From a bacterium (lineage in GTDB: Bacteria > SZUA-79 > Acidulodesulfobacterales > Acidulodesulfobacteraceae), in the NCBI GenBank assembly GCA_021812245.1, contig JAKAOK010000010.1, positions 1 to 55,393 of the forward strand: 55,393 nucleotides of DNA. Reading direction: 5' to 3'. Position 1 is the stretch's first letter. Each line of letters begins with the position of its first letter. The notes beneath the pieces were generated by a model. It had not been told where the DNA came from, made no database searches, and saw only the letters and a list, made by a program, of their open reading frames with translations. This document shows positions 7,802 to 15,756 of this stretch, piece after piece. The position numbers were made by a program, and so were the translations under genes.

Positions 7802-9742
7802 ATGAGCATTAAAAAGGGGTTTGACAGAGAAAACCTGACTAACGAAGAAATTGAATTTTTAGAAGGTTTTACCCGAAAATGCAGGGGGGATATTTTAAGA
7901 ATGACTACCTTGGCAGCTTCGGGACATCCAGGCGGTTCGATGTCGTCTATAGACATATATGCGATTTTATACGGTTTTTGCAATGTTTTTCCGGACGATC
8001 CTTTCAGGAAAAACAGGGACAGAATAGTTATAAGCCACGGTCATACGACTCCCGGGGTTTACTCGGCTCTTGGAAATTACGGCTTTTTTGACACGGAAGA
8101 CGCAATCTTGCATTTTAGGACTGCCGGTTCCCATTTTGAAGGTCATGTCGAAAAAACGGTACCGGGGGTCGAATGGAATACCGGCAACCTCGGGCAGGGG
8201 CTTTCTGCCGCCTGCGGGTTCGCATTAAATTCCCGTTTAAATAATTTAAGCTATAATGTTTATTGCGTTATGGGAGACGGCGAACAGACAAAAGGTCAGA
8301 TCGGGGAAGCAAGAAGGTTTGCGGTAAAATATAAATTAAACAACCTTACGGTAATAGTCGATAAAAACGGGCTTCAAATAGGCGGCAAAACTTCCGAGGT
8401 AATGCCCGACAATATTAAAGAAAACTTCGAAGCGGACGGATTTCACATTATAGAAATAGACGGACATAATTTTAACGAGATATACTCGGCAATAAAAAAA
8501 GCCCATAGCATTGAATCTCCGGTAGCTATTATTGCAGATACGATTATGGGGAAAGGCGTATCCTTTATGGAGAATCAAGCTAAATATCACGGCGCCGCTT
8601 TAAATATTGAAGACTGTAAAAAAGGATTGGCGGAATTAAAAGAACCCGATAACTTAGATGAACTTATTGATAAAAAAAATTTAAAACAGCCTTTAAAGCC
8701 TTTAACGGAAAGAAAGGAAAAATTCTTTGTATTAGACCCTGATAATAAGAATATAGTATATAACAGAGAAAAAAATACCGACAACAGGTCTGCCTTCGGA
8801 AACGCTCTTCACGATATGGCAAAAAACTATAAAGAAAAAAACAATCTTCAAAATATACCTTTCGCGGTGTTCGACTGCGACCTCGAAGGCTCAGTTAAAA
8901 CCGGCGCTTTTAGAAAAGCTTTTCCTGATAACTTTTTTGAATCCGGCATTCAGGAACATAACACTGCAGTTATATCCGGCGCATTATCGACTGAAAACAT
9001 ACTAACGTTTTTTGCCGATTTCGGAGTTTTCGGCGTAGATGAGGTTTATAACCAGCAAAGATTAAATGATATAAACGGTTCAAATCTTAAAGTAGTCTGC
9101 ACGCATTGCGGCATAGACGTCGGGGAAGACGGCAAAACTCACCAGTGCATCGATTACTTCGGACTTCTTAACTCTACTTTCGGATTTAAGGTTGTATTGC
9201 CTGCCGACCCCAACCAGACCGACAGGGCAACCCGTTATATAGCATCCCATGAAGGAAATTTCGGACTTATAATGGGCAGGTCTATCATCCCCGTTATACT
9301 TGATGAAAACGGAAATACGTTCTTCGGAGAAGACTATAAATTCAAATACGGCAAAATGGACTTAATACGGAACGGAAAAGACGTTGCGGTAATATCTACC
9401 GGCAATATGCTCCCGCACGCGTTAAAAGGATGCGAGATGCTGAAAAAAGACGGCATAAACCCGATGCTCCTAAATGTTTCCTGCCCCAGCGACATAGATG
9501 CGGAAGACCTGCGTCTTGCCGCAAAAACCGGTTTCATAGTTACTATCGAAGACCACAACGTCAAAACCGGCGTAGGAACGGCAATAGGCTCTTTGCTTGC
9601 CGAAAACGGCATCTCCGTTAAATTCAGAAAAATGGGGGCGAGATTTTACAGTTCTTCCGGCAAGCCGGAAGACCTTTACAGACTGGCAGGCTTGTCTCCT
9701 GAGGATTTATACGGATTTATAAAAAAAGAATTAAATAAATAA
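7802..9742 (+). CDS. tkt: Transketolase
   Basis: Thiamine-diphosphate enzyme of the pentose phosphate pathway. The N-terminal ThDP-binding half has GHPGGSMSSID and the GDGEQTKGQIGEA motif (GDG..(26-30)..N type). The middle domain has the ESGIQEHNTA proton-relay glutamate, and a C-terminal transketolase domain has VISTGNMLPHA. At 646 residues it is of normal length and apparently intact. A GGGAGG element precedes the ATG. It is the second gene of tal-tkt and ends 9 bp from the convergent zwf end. Confidence 0.95.
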   Translation: MSIKKGFDRENLTNEEIEFLEGFTRKCRGDILRMTTLAASGHPGGSMSSIDIYAILYGFCNVFPDDPFRKNRDRIVISHGHTTPGVYSALGNYGFFDTEDAILHFRTAGSHFEGHVEKTVPGVEWNTGNLGQGLSAACGFALNSRLNNLSYNVYCVMGDGEQTKGQIGEARRFAVKYKLNNLTVIVDKNGLQIGGKTSEVMPDNIKENFEADGFHIIEIDGHNFNEIYSAIKKAHSIESPVAIIADTIMGKGVSFMENQAKYHGAALNIEDCKKGLAELKEPDNLDELIDKKNLKQPLKPLTERKEKFFVLDPDNKNIVYNREKNTDNRSAFGNALHDMAKNYKEKNNLQNIPFAVFDCDLEGSVKTGAFRKAFPDNFFESGIQEHNTAVISGALSTENILTFFADFGVFGVDEVYNQQRLNDINGSNLKVVCTHCGIDVGEDGKTHQCIDYFGLLNSTFGFKVVLPADPNQTDRATRYIASHEGNFGLIMGRSIIPVILDENGNTFFGEDYKFKYGKMDLIRNGKDVAVISTGNMLPHALKGCEMLKKDGINPMLLNVSCPSDIDAEDLRLAAKTGFIVTIEDHNVKTGVGTAIGSLLAENGISVKFRKMGARFYSSSGKPEDLYRLAGLSPEDLYGFIKKELNK

Positions 9743-9750
9743 TATAAATA

Positions 9751-11247
9751 TTAATTATTCCAACTTCTGCCGTCGGAATTAATAAGGCTGTCCGCCTCTT
9801 TAGGACCAAACGATCCGGCTTCATAGTCGGGAAAGATGGGATTTCCGGTTTTGGACCAACCGTTAATTATAGATGTAATTAACTGCCATGCGATGAGCAT
9901 ATCGTCGTATCTTGCGAAAAGAGTCTGATCGCCTACTATTACGTCGTATATAAGCCTTTCGTAAGCATCGGGCGGGGAAAGTTTAAACGACGATTTATAA
10001 TTAAACACCATATTGACAGGCTCAATATCAAGTTTAAACCCCGGGGTTTTTGCGCCGAAATTTATCGCTATACCTTCGTTAGGCTGAATAGTTATAATTA
10101 TAGAATTTTGTTTTATATTTTCTATTCCAATTTTAGCAAATAAACTGTACGGCAATTTTTTAAAGAAAATAGCTATCTCGGTTTTATGTATTTTAAGCCG
10201 TTTGCCCGACCTTAAATAAAACGGCACTCCCGCCCACCTATAATTATCGATAAAAAGCTTCATGGCGGCATAAGTTTCGGTAAGCGTGTCCGGAGGTACC
10301 CCTTCTTCCTCTTTATAACTTAAAACCTGTTTATTTCCTATTATTCCCCTGTCGTACTGCCCTCTGACCGTATAATTTTTTATATCGTTTAAACTGAGCG
10401 GCCTGACGCTTTTTAAAAGTTTCACTTTCTCGTTTCTTAAATCGTCCGCATCCGGAAGCGGAGGAGGTTCTATTGCAACGAGCGACAACAACTGCATCAT
10501 ATGGTTCTGCATCATATCTCTGATAATGCCGGCTTTATCGAAGTAGCCCGCCCTGAAACCCACGCCTATGGACTCTAAAGCGGATATTTGAATATGGTCT
10601 ATAAACTTATTATTCCATATGGGCTCAAAAATAGCGTTCGCAAATCTGAACGCAAGTATATTTTGTACGGTCTCTTTTCCAAGGTAATGGTCTATCCTGT
10701 AAACCTCTTCTTCCTTAAATACCGAAAGAATCTTACCATTTAATTTTTTTGCGCTTTCATAATCGTAACCGAAAGGTTTTTCTATGACGATTCTCGAAAA
10801 ACCCTCTCCTTTATATTCGTCTGATGTAAGTTTTGCATTTTCGATGCCGTTTATTACATTTATATAAACGCTCGGCGGGGTGGAAAGATAATAAAGCACG
10901 TTTTTAGGCATATTATATTCTTTTGCTTTAGATGCTATAAAACCGCCTAATTCGTGATAGCTTGAATCGTCGTCGTATTTTGAAGTTAAATAAAATACAT
11001 GCTTGGAGAAACTTGAAAATTCGTCTTCGTCTATAGGTTTTTTTCTGCAATTTACGTTTAAAGAATCAAAAATAGTTTTTCTAAAAATACCGTCGTCCAT
11101 TTTTGTCCTTGCGAAACCGACGATAAAGAAATTATCTGGGAAAAATCCGTCTTCCCATAAGCTGTATAATGCAGGAAATATTTTTATGTGCGCTAAATCT
11201 CCGCTTGCCCCGAAAATTACCATTATGGAAGGTTTCATTTCAGCCAT
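9751..11247 (-). CDS. zwf: Glucose-6-phosphate 1-dehydrogenase
   Basis: First enzyme of the oxidative pentose phosphate pathway; it oxidises glucose 6-phosphate to 6-phosphogluconolactone. The Rossmann motif FGASGDLA is at residues 12-19 and the substrate-binding, catalytic RIDHYLGKE near residue 180; IEKPFG is also present. At 498 residues it has the usual length. It is the last gene of a minus-strand set gnd - cyclase-family hydrolase - zwf, 23 bp after the hydrolase. No pgl gene for lactone hydrolysis is seen in the window. Confidence 0.96.
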   Translation of the reverse strand: MAEMKPSIMVIFGASGDLAHIKIFPALYSLWEDGFFPDNFFIVGFARTKMDDGIFRKTIFDSLNVNCRKKPIDEDEFSSFSKHVFYLTSKYDDDSSYHELGGFIASKAKEYNMPKNVLYYLSTPPSVYINVINGIENAKLTSDEYKGEGFSRIVIEKPFGYDYESAKKLNGKILSVFKEEEVYRIDHYLGKETVQNILAFRFANAIFEPIWNNKFIDHIQISALESIGVGFRAGYFDKAGIIRDMMQNHMMQLLSLVAIEPPPLPDADDLRNEKVKLLKSVRPLSLNDIKNYTVRGQYDRGIIGNKQVLSYKEEEGVPPDTLTETYAAMKLFIDNYRWAGVPFYLRSGKRLKIHKTEIAIFFKKLPYSLFAKIGIENIKQNSIIITIQPNEGIAINFGAKTPGFKLDIEPVNMVFNYKSSFKLSPPDAYERLIYDVIVGDQTLFARYDDMLIAWQLITSIINGWSKTGNPIFPDYEAGSFGPKEADSLINSDGRSWNN

Positions 11248-11270
11248 TTATCACCGCCTTTACTTTTAAT

Positions 11271-11897
11271 TTATTTTTCCAATATCACTCTGGCAGGAGC
11301 GCCGTTGGAATCTTTTATCTTAACCGGAAGAGCGATAAGTCTGTAACTGCCGGCAGTAACATTGAACAAATTTAACCCTTCTATAATAACAATCCCTGCT
11401 TCAAGCAAAGTTTTATGGGTATCGTGACCTACATGGTAGCCCTCTACCGAAATATAATCTATCCCAACCAGCACGACCCCTTTTTCAACCATATATTTTG
11501 CGGCTTCAGGGTTTACGCATACATAATCGGCATGAAAATTCCGGTCGCCCTTATTAATCCATTCCGAATTTTTAGTCTTAAAAAGAATCCTATCGCCGTT
11601 TTTTATGTTTATAGGCTCAAGAAATTCCTTAGATATAGGCGAAATATCGACCGGCACGTCTATTACCCTGCACTTGCCTATTAATGTATCAAGGTTAAAT
11701 TTATCTATCCCCGCTCCGTCGTCTATAAAATGGCGCGGAGCATCCATATGGGTTCCGGTATGCACTCCGCAGGTAATTTTGCTGTTATTTGAGGCGGCTC
11801 CTTTTTTTATATCGGAATAGTCGTCTATTTCTATCTCCGGATCGCTCGGCCAGTGCAACATGCCGTCCATTACGTCCATACTGACGTCTATAAACAT
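11271..11897 (-). CDS. Cyclase-family metal-dependent hydrolase (kynurenine formamidase-like)
   Basis: A 208-residue protein of the PF04199 cyclase family. Its members hydrolyse amide, lactam or related bonds (kynurenine formamidase, isatin hydrolase). The metal-binding signature HTGTHMDAPRH is complete (H46, H50, D52, H56). It has no signal peptide, so it is cytoplasmic. It lies 15 bp after gnd and 23 bp before zwf, so it is probably translated from the same mRNA. No tryptophan degradation genes are nearby. Its position between the two oxidative pentose phosphate dehydrogenases, where 6-phosphogluconolactonase would be expected, suggests a role there; this is inference. Confidence 0.85.
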   Translation of the reverse strand: MFIDVSMDVMDGMLHWPSDPEIEIDDYSDIKKGAASNNSKITCGVHTGTHMDAPRHFIDDGAGIDKFNLDTLIGKCRVIDVPVDISPISKEFLEPINIKNGDRILFKTKNSEWINKGDRNFHADYVCVNPEAAKYMVEKGVVLVGIDYISVEGYHVGHDTHKTLLEAGIVIIEGLNLFNVTAGSYRLIALPVKIKDSNGAPARVILEK

Positions 11898-11912
11898 AAT
11901 AAATATCCTCTA

Positions 11913-12806
11913 TTATTTATGTATCGGATGTCCGCCGAATTGATGCCTTAACGCCGCCAGCATCCTTGCGGCAAACGAATTTTCCTGCCTCGACCTGAAC
12001 CTCATAAAAACAGAATCCGCGAGAACCGGTGCAGGGACGGCCTTATCTATAGCTTCTTGAAGCGTCCATCTCCCTTCTCCCGAATCGTCCACTACGGGTT
12101 TAAGATTATTAAGTTCGGGGTCTTCTTTAAGAGCATTATGCGCAAGTTCTAACAACCATGAGCGCACTACCGACGCATGATTCCATAAATCGGAAACTCT
12201 CTCGAGATTTATATCGAAATCGCTGGCTTTCATAATTTCGAACCCTTCCGCATATGCCTCCATCATGCCGTATTCTATAGCATTATGGACCATTTTTACG
12301 AAATGCCCCGAGCCGTGGGGTCCGATATGCAGATAACCGTTTTCCGGCGCAAGCGTTTTAAAAATAGGCTCGCAATGTTCAAAAGTTTCGTCTTCTCCGC
12401 CTATCATAGAGCAGTATCCGTTCTTTAACCCCCAAATACCTCCGCTTGTACCGCAATCCATAAATTTAATTTCTTTTCCGTCGCAGAGTTCGGCTCTCCT
12501 AACGGAATCTTTATAATATGAATTGCCGCCGTCTATAACTATATCACCTTTCTCGACATATTCCAGAACCTCTTTTAGCATAGCATCCGTGGGTTCTCCG
12601 CTCGGAACCATTAGCCATACTATTCTAGGAGCAGTCAGTTTCCCTATAAATTCTTTAACGGAGTTCGAACCGATTGCTCCCTTGTTTATAACCATCTCTT
12701 CTTTGGAAACGGTTCTATTGAAAACCACAACCCTGTGCCCGCCTTCTAAAAGTCTTAACACCATATTCATCCCCATCTTCCCAAGACCGATCATCCCTAT
12801 TTCCAT
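11913..12806 (-). CDS. gnd: 6-phosphogluconate dehydrogenase, short (GntZ/YqeC-like) type
   Basis: Oxidatively decarboxylates 6-phosphogluconate to ribulose 5-phosphate. It has the N-terminal Rossmann GLGKMGMNM (residues 7-15), VIDGGNSYYKDS near residue 90, and the catalytic segment MDCGTSGGIWGLKNG near residue 115 with the conserved KMVHNAIEYG lysine. At 297 residues it is the short form (about 300 residues, often NAD-preferring) rather than the 470-residue enteric form. The cofactor preference is inferred from family type. It is upstream of the hydrolase and zwf in the same direction and 29 bp downstream of the slipin gene. Confidence 0.94.
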   Translation of the reverse strand: MEIGMIGLGKMGMNMVLRLLEGGHRVVVFNRTVSKEEMVINKGAIGSNSVKEFIGKLTAPRIVWLMVPSGEPTDAMLKEVLEYVEKGDIVIDGGNSYYKDSVRRAELCDGKEIKFMDCGTSGGIWGLKNGYCSMIGGEDETFEHCEPIFKTLAPENGYLHIGPHGSGHFVKMVHNAIEYGMMEAYAEGFEIMKASDFDINLERVSDLWNHASVVRSWLLELAHNALKEDPELNNLKPVVDDSGEGRWTLQEAIDKAVPAPVLADSVFMRFRSRQENSFAARMLAALRHQFGGHPIHK

Positions 12807-12835
12807 TTTATAATCCCCTTGTTTTAAAATACAGA

Positions 12836-13606
12836 TTATTTAGAACCGCTATTACTCAGACTTTTCCCTACTTCTCTTATAATATCAAGCGGTATAGGCA
12901 TAATCATAGTAGTATTGTTGGTCGATGAAATTTCATTCAAGGTCTGCAAGTATCGAAGTTGAAGAGCCATAGGATTTTCCGAGATAATTTTAGCCGCATC
13001 GCTTAAGCGTTGCGCCGCCTGAAATTCTCCGTCGGCGTTGATTATCTTTGCTCTCCTGTCCCTTTCCGCCTCCGCCTGCCTTGCCATTGCCCTCTGCATA
13101 TCCTGCGGCAGGTCTATCTGCTTAAGTTCCACTACCGTAACTTTAATGCCCCAAGGGCCGGTATGTTTATCGAGTATATCCTGAATCTCCATATTTATTT
13201 TTTCCCTTTCCGATAAAAGCTTATCGAGTTCTCCCTCGCCGCATACGCTTCTTAAGGTTGTCTGGGCTAATTGCGATACCGCATAATTATAATCATAGAC
13301 CTGTACTATGGCATTAAGTGGATCTACGACTTTATAATATACTACGGCGCTGATTTTTAGCGTTACGTTGTCCTTTGTAATAACATCCTGCGGCGGCACG
13401 TCAAGCGTTATTATTCTTAAGGTTACCCTGACCATTCTGTCTATTACCGGCCATAAAAGTATCAAACCGGGACCTTTAACCTTGATTACCCTACCCAACC
13501 TGAAAATAACAGCCCTATCATATTCGTTTATAATTCTTACCGCATTTAAAATTATAATAACCGCGACGATTATTATAACCGCAAAAAAAATCCCTCCTGA
13601 ATCCAT
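12836..13606 (-). CDS. SPFH/band 7 protein (slipin, stomatin-like)
   Basis: A 256-residue inner-membrane scaffold protein. One N-terminal membrane segment (residues 5-22) is followed by the band 7 domain starting [13 protein letters not shown] and a coiled-coil-prone [14 protein letters not shown] region. Slipins assemble into membrane microdomains and pair with NfeD proteins. An NfeD gene lies upstream on the same strand, with a palindrome between them. The ATG is preceded by GGAGGATA. The carbohydrate genes that follow (gnd, hydrolase, zwf) are 29 bp away. Confidence 0.9.
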   Translation of the reverse strand: MDSGGIFFAVIIIVAVIIILNAVRIINEYDRAVIFRLGRVIKVKGPGLILLWPVIDRMVRVTLRIITLDVPPQDVITKDNVTLKISAVVYYKVVDPLNAIVQVYDYNYAVSQLAQTTLRSVCGEGELDKLLSEREKINMEIQDILDKHTGPWGIKVTVVELKQIDLPQDMQRAMARQAEAERDRRAKIINADGEFQAAQRLSDAAKIISENPMALQLRYLQTLNEISSTNNTTMIMPIPLDIIREVGKSLSNSGSK

Positions 13607-13646
13607 ATATCCTCCAAAGTTTTTAAAGAAAATTCACATGCAGGTT

Positions 13647-13696
13647 AACGCTTGCTTGTATTCGTAAGTCGAATACCCGTAAGCAAGTGAAACGTT
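13647..13696. repeat. Palindrome between nfeD and slipin genes
   Basis: Nested inverted repeat: outer AACG..CGTT, then CTTGCTT with AAGCAAG, then an inner ATTCG-TAAGT-CGAAT. Its two-level architecture resembles the palindromic inserts at 2411-2455 and 2581-2629, though the sequence differs. On the minus strand it could attenuate transcription from nfeD into the slipin gene, but there is no clear T-run. Confidence 0.5.
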
Positions 13697-13707
13697 TAAT
13701 TAAACGA

Positions 13708-14166
13708 TTAGTTTTTTGTATTTTCTACGGGTCTAACTTTAAGCCTGAGCTTATTATCTATTTCCGTTATAACCGCTTTTGAGCCTTTCAATATTTCGCT
13801 ATCCGAAAAAGCCGTCCATAACTCGCCGTTGACAAGAATCTTGCCTTCTCCTCCATCCTTGATATCCCTAGAGACTTCTCCCTCTTCGTTTATTAAAGTG
13901 GATTCGCCTATTTTTACTTTTGCCCTATAAGCTTTATATCCCAAATAAACAAAAACAGAAACAAATACCGTTAAAGTAATATAAGTAGGCAGGACAATCC
14001 TTATGAAAAAGGCGGGGGCGACGCGCATAACAGAGAAAAGAATAACGGTTCCGACTACAAAAAAAATTGCGCCGGCGGCGGTAAAAACACCGTAGCTCAT
14101 TGCAAAGAAATCCGTAACAACCAATATAAAAGCAAAAAATATTAAGAAGTCCGCCAGATAAGCCAT
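13708..14166 (-). CDS. NfeD-family protein, short form
   Basis: 152 residues with N-terminal membrane segments (about 5-27, 28-46 and 50-74) and a C-terminal OB-like NfeDC domain containing GESTLINEEGEVSRD and GKILVNGELWTAFSD. NfeD proteins partner with slipin/SPFH proteins at the membrane, and the next gene downstream is a slipin. The long-form protease domain is missing, as is normal for the short class. A 100-bp gap holding a palindrome separates the pair. Confidence 0.88.
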   Translation of the reverse strand: MAYLADFLIFFAFILVVTDFFAMSYGVFTAAGAIFFVVGTVILFSVMRVAPAFFIRIVLPTYITLTVFVSVFVYLGYKAYRAKVKIGESTLINEEGEVSRDIKDGGEGKILVNGELWTAFSDSEILKGSKAVITEIDNKLRLKVRPVENTKN

Positions 14167-14266
14167 ATTAGAATCCTTGATAATTTAAACAAGAATATTT
14201 TATTTTTTGCCGTAAATTATAAATATAATTTAATTGCTATATAATATTATATACTAATTTTTTAAA

Positions 14267-15019
14267 TTAATTTTTAAAATATAATCCTCTTATTTTTTTC
14301 ATATCTTCCCATGTTTCTTTTTTTGCGTTCGGATTTCTTAATAAATATGAAGGATGATAGGTAGGTATTACGGTTACGCCTTTGTAATTAAACTCTTTCC
14401 CTCTTACCGAAGATATTGCGCCTTTATCGTTTCCAATAATAAATTCGGTAGCAAATTTTCCCAGCGTGCAAATTATCTCCGGTTTGATTATTGAAATCTG
14501 CTCTTCGAGAAATGGAGAGCACAAGGCGATTTCATCTTCCATAGGGTTTCTATTTTCGGGAGGTCTGCATTTTATTATATTCGCGATATAAACGTCTTCT
14601 CTTTTTAGATTTATGGATTCGATTATTTTTGTTAAGAGCTGTCCCGCCCTGCCCACAAAAGGTCTTCCGGTATTGTCTTCTTCGGCGCCGGGAGCTTCTC
14701 CTATAAACATTAGCCTGCTTTCAGGACTGCCTTCTCCAAAAACTATCTGCTTTCGCGCAATGCTTAACCTGCACTTTACGCACTCGTTTACTTTCACATC
14801 CTTTAAAAATTTTAACTTGTCCGATTTTGAAGTCTCGGAATCCGTTTCGGCTTCGTTATCGGCTTTAACTTGAAATTCGGTTTTATCGTTCATATAATTT
14901 TTTAATTTTATTGAAGTTTTTTCGTCGTAAGCGGCAGACATTACGGTAAAACTTTCTTGATTGTCGATAATGAAAAATTTTATATCTTCAAGAAATTGTT
15001 TTAATTCGATTTCTTTCAC
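14267..15019 (-). CDS. Uracil-DNA glycosylase, family 4-like (iron-sulfur)
   Basis: Removes uracil from DNA in base excision repair. It has the family 4 signature GEAPGAEEDNTGRPFVGRAG near residue 115 and the C-terminal HPSYLLRNP. Four cysteines fit the 4Fe-4S cluster: C-x2-C (NECVKC), one in IIKCRP and one in ALCSPF. It has a roughly 75-residue non-conserved N-terminal extension. The start ATG overlaps the iorB stop by 4 bases, so it is co-translated with the IorAB genes, although the functions seem unrelated. At 250 residues it is somewhat longer than the usual 200. Confidence 0.9.
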   Translation of the reverse strand: MKEIELKQFLEDIKFFIIDNQESFTVMSAAYDEKTSIKLKNYMNDKTEFQVKADNEAETDSETSKSDKLKFLKDVKVNECVKCRLSIARKQIVFGEGSPESRLMFIGEAPGAEEDNTGRPFVGRAGQLLTKIIESINLKREDVYIANIIKCRPPENRNPMEDEIALCSPFLEEQISIIKPEIICTLGKFATEFIIGNDKGAISSVRGKEFNYKGVTVIPTYHPSYLLRNPNAKKETWEDMKKIRGLYFKN

Positions 15020-15633
15020 AATTTTAAGCCTAATTTAAATGCTTTTAAATTATTCTCGGCGCCTTTCCCCGTCCTCAGGATATTTTCTATAGCGGTAACA
15101 TCTATAGGAATATCGGCCTTTGCAAAGAGGGCGCCTAACGCGATTATATTTTTTTGGGTAAGCGAATTAAAATTTTCTATCGAAATCGCATCAAAATCGT
15201 AAAAAAATATATTTTCGGTTATTCTCCTTAACTCAGAAACTATAAAAGAAATTTCTGGATATGAGGTCTGCCCCATTCTGACGCTTATCGGAATATGGGG
15301 AGTTTTATTGAAAATTACTATTGAATTTTTATTTAGATAACAGGCTCCCCTCAATGTTTCTAAGGGCTCCAACGATATAAGTGCATCTGTCCCTCCCGAT
15401 TCTATCATCGGAGAATGCATACTTTTTCTCGGGTCTTTCATTTCGGATTCGTTTTCGTAAAATATATATTTTACGAAAGTTTCGACATAACCTTCCCTCT
15501 GGGCGCCGCCTCTTCTTTCGGAACCGGACACGTCCTGCAAATCCGAACTTAATGCGGCATTTTTCATTACCGTTCCCATTGTTATAATGCCCTGTCCGCC
15601 GAGACCTACTATTGCAATATTAAATTTTTTCAT
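15016..15633 (-). CDS. iorB: Indolepyruvate ferredoxin oxidoreductase beta subunit
   Basis: A 205-residue gamma-domain subunit of a 2-oxoacid:ferredoxin oxidoreductase. It opens with NIAIVGLGGQGIITMG, the conserved glycine-rich segment, and has GSERRGGAQREG near residue 40. With IorA it oxidatively decarboxylates aryl-pyruvates (or makes them in reverse) using ferredoxin. IorA lies upstream, separated by a 123-bp repeat-bearing gap. It overlaps the downstream glycosylase gene by 4 bases. Confidence 0.9.
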   Translation of the reverse strand: MKKFNIAIVGLGGQGIITMGTVMKNAALSSDLQDVSGSERRGGAQREGYVETFVKYIFYENESEMKDPRKSMHSPMIESGGTDALISLEPLETLRGACYLNKNSIVIFNKTPHIPISVRMGQTSYPEISFIVSELRRITENIFFYDFDAISIENFNSLTQKNIIALGALFAKADIPIDVTAIENILRTGKGAENNLKAFKLGLKL

Positions 15634-15660
15634 ATACTAAATTTTTCCATTACGTATGTA

Positions 15661-15756
15661 GATTGCTTCGTCGTCTATGACTCCTCGCAATGACATTAAC
15701 CAGTCAGTCATTGCGAGCGCAAGCTGACGGACGAAGTCCAGCGCAGCTAACCAATC
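15661..15756. repeat. Dispersed palindromic repeat (GTCATTGCGAG family), copy 1
   Basis: A perfect 11-bp inverted repeat, CTCGCAATGAC (15684-15694) and GTCATTGCGAG (15707-15717), is nested in outer sequence GATTGCTTCGTC..GACGAAG..CAATC. The right half, through GTCCAGCGCAGCTAACCAATC, recurs at 23975-24021, and the core recurs at 25465-25570. It sits between iorA and iorB. Confidence 0.8.
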
